Under the pieces are notes generated by a model, which did no database searches, had not been told where the DNA came from, and saw nothing but the letters and a program-made list of their open reading frames with translations. The position numbers and the translations under genes are program-made. Below, piece by piece: positions 1-9,942 of a stretch of 18,374 nt of DNA. Source of the DNA: Gamarada debralockiae (taxonomy: Eukaryota; Ascomycota; Leotiomycetes; Helotiales; Hyphodiscaceae); NCBI GenBank assembly GCA_002803225.1, contig NXFV01001217.1, forward strand, positions 1 through 18,374, read 5' to 3'. Numbering within the stretch: position 1 is the first letter of the stretch; each line of letters opens with the position of its first letter.

Positions 1-253
1 ATGGGCAGCAGAGAACGGGCATGAGGGGATTGTGAAGCTGCTGCTCGAGCGGGACGGCGTCGATGTGAACTCGAAGGATAATAACGGTCGGACGCCGTTT
101 TCATGGGCAGTACGGAATGGGCACGAGGCCGATGTGCCCTTATATGCGGTCAGGGGGGGGCACGAGGCCGTCCTGCGGCTGCTGCTCAAGAAAGGCGCTG
201 AGCTCGACTCCGAGACGGAGACGGAGGTACCATGGTGGTGGCCAAGAAAATAA
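1..253 (+). CDS. Ankyrin-repeat protein, C-terminal fragment (5' end outside window)
   Basis: The frame is open from base 2 to a TAA at 251-253, so the window holds only the last 83 codons. The start of the reading, WAAENGHEGIVKLLL, is a textbook ankyrin helix pair, followed by a loop (DVNSKDNNGRTPF) and the start of a second repeat (SWAVRNGHEA). A third helix pair (YAVRGGHEAVLRLLLKKGAE) follows after only about 13 residues instead of 33, so part of one repeat is missing. The tail ends in an unusual WWWPRK. Ankyrin arrays with this consensus are common at the C-terminus of fungal NACHT/NLR-like and other recognition proteins; which one this is cannot be known because the N-terminal domains lie outside the window. 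A run of eight G at 153-160 is a possible site of length error. Confidence 0.75.
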   Translation, partial: WAAENGHEGIVKLLLERDGVDVNSKDNNGRTPFSWAVRNGHEADVPLYAVRGGHEAVLRLLLKKGAELDSETETEVPWWWPRK

Positions 254-1216
254 TCATGAGAATGTAATAAAGCTCCTTACTCCTTTTACTTAGTATAACG
301 TCAGGATTCATTCTATGCTCGCATAATCCTCCTTTAATACCTTATTGAACTTAAGTTACCTCGAATGCTGTTCACTTTGTTTTATGTATTGTCTTTTTAT
401 AACATTGAAAGAGAGCGGCCCAGGGGAGCTAGTGTTTATATGCTGTTAAGTAAACTTACAAATGCTAGATGATTTTCACCTAGGACATTCTAGAAGGTCG
501 TTATACTGTATGCCAGACGACCTAGTATTTGTTTATAGAGTCTCATCACATGTAGCACGGTCACATGCTGAAGCACCACGTGATAACACATTTAAAAACT
601 TTGACCCTCTCTAACTTAACTTCTATGAGAATCAATATTATATACACAGTATTAAGACATCCTACTGAGAGGTTCAGCTGACAAAGATCTGAGCTGTAAT
701 GATATCGCTAAATGAATAGACACAAGTGTAATAAAAAACTGTCTTCTAGAACACTTCTGGAAGTTTGCAGAAGCTCTATGTACAGTACAGAATCTCTGTA
801 CCATTCTAACTGATTTTGACTAGCGAGATTTTAGTCCACTTGCTCGGAGAAAGAAAATGTGCATTGCGTGTGGAGGGAAAGCCGCACACGTTGGTACTAG
901 TCTACTCATCGTACTGGTACGCTTGACCAACCCATCCAAGGTTACCTGCTTGTCATACTACAGTACTCCACTTGTCATACTGGTCTACTCGTCAAATGGT
1001 CCTCCCATCGTCCTAGTCCACTTGTACTGGTCCACTTGCACTACGTTATTCATAGTTCAAGCCAAAGCACTCATCATTGTCACATTCGATCTGCATACCC
1101 AAGGTCTCCGAATAAGATATTAACGGGATTACCTATTCATGTCACTAAATGGTATCCACATCTAAATGGCTCATGTCTCATCTATCATTCCGTTTCGTAA
1201 AGTAATTCTCATATCC
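254..1216. other. Intergenic stretch with no supported gene
   Basis: This stretch separates the ankyrin gene from the 3' end of the transporter gene. It is AT-rich at 260-480 and 590-760. The only long open frame (857-1123, plus) has a composition set by a short tandem repeat beneath it, and I do not regard it as a gene. A CACGTG hexamer lies at 577-582. The transporter terminator must lie near 1216, but I see no diagnostic signal. Confidence 0.6.
902..1047. repeat. Degenerate minisatellite with a unit of about 14-17 bp
   Basis: Adjacent units at 969-984, 985-1000, 1001-1017, 1018-1031 and 1032-1047 follow the pattern (c)cactt-gtc-(ata)ctggt with substitutions and small indels. A related unit lies at 902-918. 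Units read for example cacttgtcatactggt, ctactcgtcaaatggt and ccacttgtactggt. Alignment was by eye; the array is old and diverged. Confidence 0.45.
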
Positions 1217-2973
1217 TCATTCAAGCACTGGTGCGAATTTCGACATTTTCCGTAACGTAAGACCGTACTTCATAAAAATAAACGGCACAGGAATAGCAAT
1301 AGCGGCTACACCACCCAAAATCGACATCGCCGGTCCAACACCCAAGTTATGGAACATGGGTTTTGCGACAAGTGGGAAGCCGGCGGCTAACAAGCTTCGC
1401 AGAATGGTATTTGCTGACACTGCGGAGGCGGCGTACATGGCGTAGGTATCTACGAGGAAGTTTATGCATTGCTGGAAGATGATGTTGAAGCCGGCACCGA
1501 TAAAGATGGTTGCGAGGACGGGGACGATCCCTGGGCAATACGTTAGCACAATGACGCAATTTCGACAAGGGAGTAGGAGGGAGGAAACTTACAATGGATA
1601 TTGTTTCCGGTCGTCCATCCGAACCAAAATAAGCCTATGGCGAAGAGTACGCCTCCAATTGCCATTGGAGCCAGTCTCGCCTCAGGCACAGGCCGACCGT
1701 TCGCTGCATCTGAGATTCTTTTGTAGCGAGGTTGATTCGCCAGATTGATGCCAACAGCCGACAAAACCCCAATGAAAAGTCCCAAGAAGGGTAGGGAGCC
1801 TACCACAGGACTCCAATGACGATGCCCTTCGAACACAATCGGAAAGACTTCCAAGGTGAGGAACAGTAGGCCGTAGACGAATGATGCATATAATGCAATG
1901 GCAGTGACCATCGGCTCGGTAAGAAGCATGAGAATAGGTCGCGAGAAGTGCTTCGTGACAATAGTCTTCAGATCTAGCTTCATGCGTTCATGTGGGTGGT
2001 ACAAGGCTTGGTTTCCGGTCTCCTTGCGCAGACGTTCTGCTTTCCATTTGAGGAGAACTGGTGCATACATTTCGGGAAAAGCGAAGACCCCCATGGCGAA
2101 GATCGTAAATACCCAAATCGCCTCGATGTATTCAGTCCAGCGCCATCCCAAGTGAGGATTAACCAGTAGAGCAGACCCAATCACAGGGCCTAACATTTGG
2201 TCAGTCAAGATTCCATACTCTTCGCCCAGGAAAGTTACTCACCGAGAGTTGGGCCTCCGACAACCGCCACCGCATAGAAGGTCACTGCTGTACCTCTTGC
2301 TTTTGGGCTCCACATGTCCCCCAATGCCGCTGACACATTAGCAACAGGAGCTGACCCAAAAATACCTCCAAAAAACCGCGTTATGAAAATGGACTGCGGG
2401 TTTTTGCTCGTCGCAGTGCCTATCGAGAAAAGTCCCAGACAAAACATAGCCGGCAGCATCGATATACGCCGACCCCATACTTCCGATATTGGCCCCCATA
2501 AGATAGGCCCAAATGCAAAACCGAGACTGTTGTGGAAGAGAGATTAGCGATTGTACCTGTGAGACGGAGGTGAGATGTGGGGAAGCCGCTGCAAGGATAC
2601 ACATAGGGCGGTGAGATTGGTGGACATACATGTACAACGAAACTGACAACACCCCAACCTCTGAACTGACTCCAACATAGTCTGCGATAGCATTCTCTGC
2701 TGGGGAAATGATAGAGGATCCCAAACTCGCAGCCAAAGCCAGCATACCCAGCTGGAACGTTATCCAACTCTTGTATGCAGTCGACCAGTTCTTAGGATTC
2801 TCTTTGTCATTTTCCTCCCAATCGACTATATTCGGATCTTTGGCATCTTTCCTAGGCTCATCCTTTGAAGGCAGTGTATTCTCTTCATCGTTCGGAGGCC
2901 TTGGAGTCGACCATGGCTGCTCGTCTTTTGCCTCTTCGGCAGGACTTGATATTGTTGAAGTGTGTGAGGACAT
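1217..2973 (-). CDS. MFS transporter, DHA1 family (multidrug/polyamine type, FLU1/TPO-like)
   Basis: Proposed exons are 2973-2630, 2526-2243, 2189-1593 and 1530-1217 (introns of 103, 53 and 62 bp with GTATGT, GTGAGT and GTAAGT donors), giving 513 codons and a 512-aa protein. A polar cytoplasmic N-terminus of about 65 residues precedes 12 expected membrane helices. Diagnostic segments are GPISEVWGRR (motif A, loop 2-3, formed only after splicing), RFFGGIFGSAPVANVSAALG, LGDMWSPKARGTA, AVVGGPTLGPVIGS (motif C of drug/H+ antiporters, also formed across a splice) and GWRWTEYIEAIW. The family expels drugs, fungicides or polyamines by proton antiport at the plasma membrane; the substrate here is unknown. 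It lies on the same strand as the downstream-numbered dehydrogenase gene, about 700 bp away. All exon phases agree. An overlapping upstream ATG is described separately. Confidence 0.93.
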
Positions 2974-3028
2974 TGTAATGCAGGACTCGTTGGCCTTGGC
3001 TCTCTAATTTCTTGGTTTCGAAAGCCAT
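2885..3028 (-). other. Overlapping upstream reading frame at the transporter start
   Basis: An ATG at 3028-3026, in good context (A at -3, G at +4), lies 55 nt before the transporter ATG in another frame. Its 47-codon frame (MAFETKKLESQGQRV...) runs through the main start and stops at 2885. If the 5' leader includes it, it would lower translation of the transporter. The transcription start is not known. Confidence 0.35.
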
Positions 3029-3681
3029 CTTGAGTGGAGGAGGCTTGGCAGATATATGACAATAAATTACCGGTGCTAACACAAAATATAAAGAGGAGAA
3101 AGCTTGAAAAACGGCAGCACGCTTCCGCATTTCCATGCGTAGACGGACCGCACGGTTCAAGCGGCAAATGGATCACGTGAGGGGACCCTTGAAGGGGTTG
3201 TTGACTCGGTGAGCGAGATCAACAGAGATTCGCTACAATACAACACGGAAATTTTTCACAGGCATCTTGAGTAAGATGGATATGAGTTCAGAGCAGATGT
3301 GACTCAAGAACACGGTTTGCTCCGTTCTCCAGACAAGGACCAGGAGAAGTTGTGGAGCGGGCCTTGCCGTTGATGATTGTTGCAATTGTTATTGATACCT
3401 ACAGAAATCATTCTGTCAATTTCAGTTATTCTGCCACCACACACCGCCCCGGAAACTTTCCGGTGACATTTAAAGGGAAGGGGTGTGGAGAGAGTTGAGC
3501 GACCCGAGCGAGCGAGAGAGCGAGCTTGTCCGAAGCAGGAGACAGGTTCCAGTGACTCATTATGCTTACTTGCATTCCTTTGAGCAAGTTTATTTAATAA
3601 TCTCAGATAGATGCCATTTAGAAAAGTCTCCCATTTGACGAGGGAGGTGCTTCCGACATTGCTTCTCGCCTCCTTTCTGGC
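2974..3681. promoter_or_regulatory. Transporter promoter region and dehydrogenase 3' region
   Basis: No gene is seen here. On the minus strand a TATA-like stretch (ctttatattttg) at 3083-3092 lies about 110 bp before the transporter ATG, and a second T/A run lies at 3051-3058. A TCACGTGA palindrome lies at 3173-3180, a perfect 15-nt palindrome at 3449-3463, and a short GAGC-rich simple repeat at 3497-3525. The dehydrogenase transcript should end in the right part. Confidence 0.5.
3449..3463. promoter_or_regulatory. Perfect palindrome CCGGAAACTTTCCGG
   Basis: The arms ccggaaa and tttccgg are exact reverse complements around a central C. The outer triplets form CCG-N9-CGG, the everted CGG arrangement used by some Zn2Cys6 fungal regulators. 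It lies about 476 bp upstream of the transporter ATG. The binding role is inference. Confidence 0.4.
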
Positions 3682-4954
3682 TCAAAGTACCTTTTTGGGC
3701 GACACCAAAATCTTGATATGATCATCTTTATTGCGTATCAATTCATTGAAGCCTTTGTCCACCACATCGTCAAGCAAGATCCGACTTGTGACAAATTTTC
3801 CAATGCCAGGAAAGGCTCCTGTATGACATTAGCCTTTTGAATGACCGAGACCGGCAAAGTCATCTGTCGAGTGGGGGATCTAGTGACTTACCACTGCAGA
3901 AACTCTCGACTGTCTCTCGAAAATCCTGATCATTATACGACATTGAAGCTTTGATGGTGAGCTCCTTCTTCATGAAATGTCTCTGGGGAATAATGAACTG
4001 TTCAATTTAGCAAGGATTGATCGACGAATGTCAGACCTTCCAAGAGAAAGAAAGAACTCACTGGCATCGTCCAACTTGCAACATTGACATATACTCCGTC
4101 AAATCTTAACCCATCCATCCCATCCATCATCGCTCTCTCAACGCCCGCGCAATCAAACACAACACCAACACCCTCACCACCTGTAACCTCCCGACACCTG
4201 TCCCCTACCTTCTCCGTCAACGGATCAAAAGCCCCCTCAGCAACCTCAGCGTTCTGCCTCCGTCTTTTAGCGGTGGGCTCCGAGAAATACACCTTCGTCG
4301 CGCCTTTCGTTCTCAATACAGCGTTCACCGCCAAACCAATAGGCCCACCGCCCAGGATCAACACCGCCATATGGCTGAAGTCCGGAACCTCAGAATTTTT
4401 CACTGCTCGCATAGCAACAGCCAAGGGCTCGATAAGAGCAGCATTTGACAAGTCAGCCCCTTCACCCAGGGCATAACACATGTCAGCATCGACAGCAATC
4501 GTCTCCGACAATCCACCTCCTCCGCCCTGAAGGCCACGGAAGCCCCAGCTGTTACACGCGTGCGTATTGTCGGATTCACATCGCGAGCAGGAACTGCAGT
4601 ACAACCGCGGATCAACAATAACTCCTTGCCCAACTTCCAACGGTGAATGGGGAGATGCTTTGCTGATCCGACCACAGAATTCGTGCCCTAGGGTAATGGG
4701 AAGCACCTCTTTGGTAATGGGGTGAGGGCGGCCCTCCCTTGGTATGATCAAGGGTCCTGAGACATCGTCAGAAGGTGAAATCAATATGGGCAGATTTGCT
4801 TCTTGGGATAATCACCATCTTCATACTCGTGGAGATCCGATCCGCAGATTCCGCACCATTCGATGTCAATAAGAACTTCATTCTCCTCTGGAACTGGGAT
4901 GGGGATCTCATCAATGCGTACGTCTAGTCGTCCGTGGTATCTTGCTGCTCTCAT
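3682..4954 (-). CDS. Zinc-dependent medium-chain alcohol/polyol dehydrogenase ((R,R)-butanediol dehydrogenase type)
   Basis: Proposed exons are 4954-4816, 4756-4062, 3997-3892 and 3818-3682 (introns of 59, 64 and 73 bp), giving 359 codons and 358 aa, a normal length for the family. Visible elements in order: start MRAARYHGRLDV; catalytic-zinc cysteine in CGICGSDLHEY; GHEF with the second zinc ligand; structural zinc site of spacing CX2CX2CX7C (YCSSCSRCESDNTHAC); LIEPLAVAMRAVK with the conserved Glu; NAD(P)-binding Rossmann loop VLILGGGPIGLAV; C-terminal PQRHFMKKELTIKASMSYND. All expected metal ligands are present, so the enzyme should be active in oxidation of a secondary alcohol or diol, or the reverse. 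The exact substrate (butanediol, sorbitol, xylitol or other) cannot be read from sequence. The first splice joins EYEDG to PLIIPREG and the second joins WTMP to FIIPQRH, both as the family expects. Confidence 0.92.
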
Positions 4955-5051
4955 TTTGCTTTTGACAAGTATGTTGTGTTTTAAATCGCAAGGTCAAATT
5001 CTAAGAGGTTGTGACCTTCGTTTAGCAGTGTCGTTTACTCAGAAGTCACTG

Positions 5052-5590
5052 TCACAAGAATGCGGGGAACCCCACTTCCGGATCGGGGTTTGTGCTATAG
5101 TCGGGACACGGAATCGGAGCTGGAAAATATCCGTGTTCATCACGGGATACATCTCTGGTAACTCCTTCCTCACTTCCAGTCGATATATCCCAAGAGCTAC
5201 CTTCGCATAAACTCCTATTGCAAATTTCAACTCTCCTTTCACAGACCCAATCAGTCAACCCAAAGCAGAAAAGACCGGGGCCCTCCGTCTTTGGGTCTGG
5301 AGCCCATCCCCCACCTAGACGGCTTTCGACAGGGTCTATTTTCGTTTGGTGTTTTCACCACATGAAAAGCACATAGGTTTCAAGGAAAACACTCATTACC
5401 CAAAGTTCCGATCTGTTTACCGGCATCCTATCCACATACGGATAGAAGACACCCAGGAAGACCGCAACGCATAGAACCAACGCGAAGACGATGAAAGCGC
5501 CAATTCCGAGAGGGAAGTAGAGGATGACGGCGGCGAGGAAGGGCAAGACCGAAAGGATGAAAAATATGGGGCCGCCAGACTTTCGAGGAG
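5052..5590 (-). CDS. Probable small membrane protein, partial model (5' end unresolved)
   Basis: Two segments look coding. The first, 5590-5440, follows a good acceptor (caccacag) and ends at a GTATGT donor; it encodes PRKSGGPIFF followed by two strongly hydrophobic stretches of about 20 residues each, ending GVFYP. The second, about 5322-5052, is open to a TGA and encodes a polar tail rich in Gly, Pro, Asp and Glu (LGGGWAPDPKTEGPG near its start, NPDPEVGFPAFL at its end). The joint 5440/5322 keeps phase but its acceptor (cgaaag) is weak. No ATG joins cleanly to the first segment. Candidates are an ATG at 5880 (MSETPLPMT) and one at 5763; an open hydrophobic segment at 5803-5666 (includes NPDKEYSPSYP, then stop) may also belong to this locus. 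I do not recognise the protein. A second frame through 5242-5039 is also open, so the tail frame is not certain. Confidence 0.4.
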
Positions 5591-6225
5591 CTGTGGTGAT
5601 TGGTTGAGAGATAATATGTGGAATGCAATGATAGGATGTCCTTGCTAACTTTTGCAAATTGGAGGTTAGGGGTATGACGGAGAATACTCTTTATCAGGAT
5701 TCCGAGTTTTGGGGAGGTAGAAGTTGGTTCGAAAGAACAATACGGAAGCTAGAACCAACTCATGAAATGAGCAAAATAGATATACAAAGGCAAGGAATGG
5801 TATCTGAGTCGAGTCTCACTTCGTAGCTAAATTCGGACTTAGTTCCTCTAATACGTCATAGGAAGAGGTGTCTCCGACATTCTAAGCACGTGAAGTCTTT
5901 GAACACAATGAATTTAGTCACTTCAACACAGTCACATAGTGGAAAGCTACTGGCCATGAGTTCAAGTGTCTATTCATTTCGTAAAGCTAGGATGTGCCAT
6001 CCATCTCGTCCCATCACATTTCATCTGATTCTTCCACCTAGAACACGTAAAAGGAAAGAAAATGCAGTCGTACAAAAGATGCTCCTTCAAGGTCAATACT
6101 CAAAATATGCGCAGCGATATCCATCATTTCATGTCGCATTTCTTGACGATTGGCCACGCCAACGTATCGATTCTGCCGAGATGCCGTCAGCTCGGAGTGT
6201 AAGGTGGAGTGCGGATCGAAGAACC
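5591..6225. other. Intergenic: unresolved 5' part of the small membrane gene and 3' region of the RRM gene
   Basis: The left part (5591-5880) probably holds the missing 5' exon or exons of the small membrane gene. The right part (about 5890-6225) lies downstream of the RRM gene stop and is its likely 3' untranslated region. A plus-strand frame at 5890-6345 overlaps the RRM coding end and shows no protein-like features. A CACGTG lies at 5887-5892. Confidence 0.45.
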
Positions 6226-9200
6226 TTACGACGGGCGGCGACGCTGCATGTTGAGAGGGACAGCCGGGATGATGGGACCATTTGGGCTCTTCTTGCGCTT
6301 ATTGAGAGCCGGATCAGTAGGTGGTTTGCCATCGACAACGCTTGACAAGGAAGCCTTGGCAGGACCAAGAGAAGGCCATTGGGTAGAGTCTTCGAGGTTC
6401 ACCGCTGGCGATGATGGGTTGTTCTCCTTCTGTGACTCGTGCAAGTCCTTGTCTCCAACTGCAGGTTTAGCCTTCTCATCTGTCTTTTCGCCGGACTTCA
6501 CTGATTTCTTCTCTGACTTGCGTACGGAACCGGTGCTAATGGTCGAGCAGTTGCTATCGGTCTTGGAATGGTTCTGACGTTGCTTCTTGGCAGATTTGAC
6601 AGTGGACTTCGGAGTCCAGCCGAAAGAAACGTTGCTATCGGTCTTTGAGTGCTCGATAACTGGTTGATGCTTGTTCTCGAGAGAGTTTGATATGGTCGCT
6701 TCTTCAGCAGCATTGGACTTGTTTGGATCAGCTGCGCAGAGACAGCTTTCCGAAGGTCCAGATGTAAGACTTGGGTTGGGGCTAGACTGTGCAGTGATGA
6801 AATGTTCCGTGCTTTCGGTCACGAAAGAGGATTTGAGGGTCTCGGAAGAATTCTTGGAATTGAGTGAAGTGGTCGATTGGCCTGCATTGCTCTTCGTAGC
6901 CGACTTTCTCTTCTTGTACTTGGGGTTCTTCTTCTTCGGCTTTGATTCCACTTCCACTCCTGCAGCGGCCTCACTAGCTTCAGACTTTGAAGAGGCCATA
7001 GAAACTGGAGTCTTCTCAACTTGCGACTTTGCTTCGTTCTCAGGCGCAAAGGAAGATTGACTACCTGTCTCACCGATGTCTGGCTTTGGGGGGACCGGCT
7101 TTGGGGAGGCGACTGCAGGCTGTTCAACAATGTACTTTGTCTCGACAATCGGAACACCAGGCTTTTGAATTGTGTCATGGGCGTTGGTTGCAAGGCCTTC
7201 CAGTTCGACGTCCTCTGCCTCGGAGATTGAGGCGCAGATATTCTCGTCAGTCTCTGGAGTGTAGATTATAGAGACTTCCGCCCCAGACTTCTTTGCCTCG
7301 ACGATGGACGGGGTCTTTGTATCTGACTTTGGTACATCGACCTTTGGTGCCTCTGCTGCAGCGGTTTCCTGCTGACGCTTCTGCTCGGCGGCCAACGCAT
7401 CAATCAACTTTTCATCGAATGCGCACTTGACAGGGCTGGAAGCACGACTTGGCCGGGTTGAGCTGTAGATTCTTCGTCAGAAACATAAAATAACGGAAAT
7501 GGATTACTTGCCAGTTTTGCTTGTTGCTTTTCTTTTTGTTCTTACCGCCGTTACCCTTCTGATTGTTATCTCCGCCTGGAGTACGAGATGAGTCCTTCTT
7601 CGGGGACGTAAATGGAGTGCTCTTAGTGGAACCCTTCTTCGTGGGGCTATTCTCCTTTCCGTTATGCGATCCCTGGGACATGACTGAACGAGGCTGCTCA
7701 ACCCCATTGTTGGAGAAGTTTCTGCCATGAGTACGATTGTTCTCCTTGTTATCTATGCTAGGGAGGTTCTCGATGTTGCTCAATGGCATCTGGTTCTGAT
7801 TCGGGAAACGATTCATTGCAGCTTGGTGCTGCACTACTTCTGCGAGACTTGAGTTCAATGATCCAGCCACATGTTGCATCGGGAATGATTGACCTGAGTG
7901 CAATTTAGCTTGGAATCCTTCGGTAAGAAGGGTGCGTGATGGACTCGGTCCTTCAGAAGAGTTCGATGAGGCTTGAACGTGGTCACCCAGACCACCCGAG
8001 TAGTTTGGTGTGCGATAGGAGATTGATGGGTTTCGGACAGAGCCACGACGGTTATTACCACGGCAGTCTCTGAGGCCCGTAAAGTTGTGGTGATTATTTG
8101 GCTCATACGCATACTGGCTCGAGTAACTGCTGGATCTTGATCGAGGTCTGGGAATATTGACCACAAGCTTATCGCTGGAAAGTATCTCGCTATTATTAAG
8201 TCCGCTAATTGCGGCTTCAACAGAACTTTCATCCATGAATCTAGATTGGAAGTTAGTCAAACATTGATGGGATAAACGGGTTCGAAAACTTACGCAAGAA
8301 AAGCTGGTCCGCCACCAGGATAGCCGGCATACAAATAACTGATAGACTCAACTTGGCCAAACTTCGCAAATAGTTCCTTCAATCTATGTGTCTCAAAGTC
8401 TTCCCGGTGGAAGTTTCTAACATATACGGTGCGCGGAGCTTGGGCATCGTAAGGTTTTCGAGGCACTCCCTCATACCAGAAAGTACTAGTTGACTTGGGG
8501 CCGTTATACACGAGAAATGCCTGCGGATGTCTGTCAAATGGAGGTGGGGGCAGAGAAGCATTGGTGACCTCTTGGGATTTGGAGTTGGCTCGTTGTCGCT
8601 CTGACTGCCAGAGTCGGGCATCGCTAGAGAACCCTGTCCGATCGTTCGAGGGATCTGAGAAGATTCGCTGGCTGTTCTGCATCATGCCTCGGCCACTAGC
8701 TCTGGGAGTAGTATCACCACCGAAGGGCGGTGATTGGCGCTGAGGGCCATGCACGTAGATAGGGCCTTGGTTGACTTCGCTCAACTGTGAAACTCGTCGA
8801 AGAGGGCTTCCTCGCGGGGTAGTGTTGTTGGCAGCCATTCGACGATCATTTGCAGCGAAGTTTGCTCGATTTTGATGGCCGAAGTTATTGAAATGAGCAT
8901 TGCCTCTTCCCCGACCATTGTGAGTTGCCTCGTTGGAGTGTCCTTGTTGTCTTCTCTCCCACTGCGGAATGGCATCTTGGCCGAAGTCTCCTGAGCCTGT
9001 TGATGGCTGTAGGTTGAAAGGAACCTGTTCCCAATTTTCCATGTACTTTCCGAAGGGTATATGGGAAGGTGGAGGCTGAGAAAGTATAGGTTGCATGGGT
9101 TGCACTGAGACATTGTTAGCGCTTGCATGGGTAGGAGAATGACTCTCATGAAACTCACTAGGCATCATCTGGTAGCGACGAGGTTCATCCGTCATCATGG

Positions 9201-9942
9201 GATATGATCGTCCAGCCATTGGTGCACCTTGTGGAATACCTGGTTGCATCATAGGATGGCCTTGGGAAATCTGGTGATGCGGGTGATATGGATGGTCTGG
9301 CTGGTGTATTTGCTGGGTTGGCTGCAGAGGAGTTTGCATTCTCACGTCCTCAACCGGAGCCAGTAGATGTTCATACTCCTTTCGATAGGCATTCAGTGCG
9401 TTTCTGAGGAGTACGAGCTGATCCTTCTCCAGGCCATCAATACTCTCCTGTTCACTCTTGTCGAAGATTGAAATGAGATCCTGCATGGGTGGGATACTCA
9501 AGACTCTATTCTCGTTGGCCTCGATCCACAACTTAGCCCAATTGCGAATTTCAGCCTGCTTCGACTCTTCAAGGTCGTGGTTCAAAACGACGTTCTCATT
9601 GCTGATATGATTCAGGACATAAAACAGGAATGGAGCGCCCTCATACCAGAGATCAACGGCATCGAAATAGTCGTAAAGATCATACCAAGAGGTTGGTGGC
9701 TTGGAAATTCCGCGCACAAACTCTGGGAACTCTTCCCGAAGCGACGTCGCCTTGCGTCGAATCTCGGCGTTGATGTCGGATCGGACTAGGGCTGGAGAAG
9801 GAGGAAGTGGAAGTTGACGCTTTGGAATGGCGCCAAACTTGGTGGAGAAGGTAGCGGAACGGTGCGCAGGAACATTGAAGAAGGCCATGGGAGGGTTCAG
9901 TTTAATGTGGGGAGCGACCCAGTCGAGGTTGGCGGAAGTCAT
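6226..9942 (-). CDS. Large RRM-domain RNA-binding protein, function unknown
   Basis: Proposed exons are 9942-9159, 9104-8294, 8240-7512 and 7462-6226, giving 1187 codons and about 1186 aa. The N-terminal 200 residues (start MTSANLDWVAPHIKL) contain an acidic, aromatic, probably helical region (WYDLYDYFDAVDLWYEGAP) that I cannot assign. A Pro/Gln/His-rich linker follows. One RRM lies at about residues 487-565: TVYVRNF is RNP2-like, GPAFLAFM is RNP1-like and is created by the 8293-8241 splice. The C-terminal half is low complexity, rich in Ser, Asn, Lys and Glu, with a KNKKKSNKQ basic patch and two copies of HSKTDSN. Such architecture suits an mRNA-binding or granule protein, which is inference only. 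Two introns are unusual: the 54-nt one at 9158-9105 has no stop and a multiple-of-three length, and the one at 7511-7463 appears to be GC-AG. The start ATG at 9942 is the first in a long open frame. Confidence 0.85.
7463..7511 (-). other. Likely GC-AG intron (49 bp) in the RRM gene
   Basis: The upstream exon ends in phase 2 (aac tg) before gcaagtaat, a perfect non-canonical GC donor. A CTGAC branch site and a ctacag acceptor follow. Only this choice joins QN to STRPSRASSPVKCAFDEK in frame with the long downstream open frame. The nearby GT (gtaatcc at 7507) with the same acceptor reads into a stop within 17 codons. Confidence 0.7.
9105..9158 (-). other. Stop-free 54-nt intron inside the RRM coding region
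   Basis: A gtgagt donor, gctaac branch sequence and tctcag acceptor bound 54 nt (18 codons) with no stop in frame. Splicing joins YQMMP to MQPMQPILS; retention adds 18 residues. All three signals match the other introns of this window. Confidence 0.65.

Noticed and set aside
741..773. Heat-shock-element-like run (GAAcacTTCtgGAA)
   Set aside because: Spacing of the first pair is wrong by one base and there is no gene start nearby.
857..1123. 88-codon plus-strand open frame with hydrophobic content
   Set aside because: Its composition comes from the minisatellite beneath it; no domain, no splice context and no neighbouring coding evidence.
1217..4954. Secondary-metabolite gene cluster formed by transporter and dehydrogenase
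   Set aside because: No backbone enzyme (PKS, NRPS, terpene synthase, P450 or pathway regulator) is present; two accessory-type genes are not enough.
5890..6345. 151-codon plus-strand open frame
   Set aside because: Basic, irregular composition; it overlaps the true end of the RRM coding region on the other strand and fits its 3' untranslated region.
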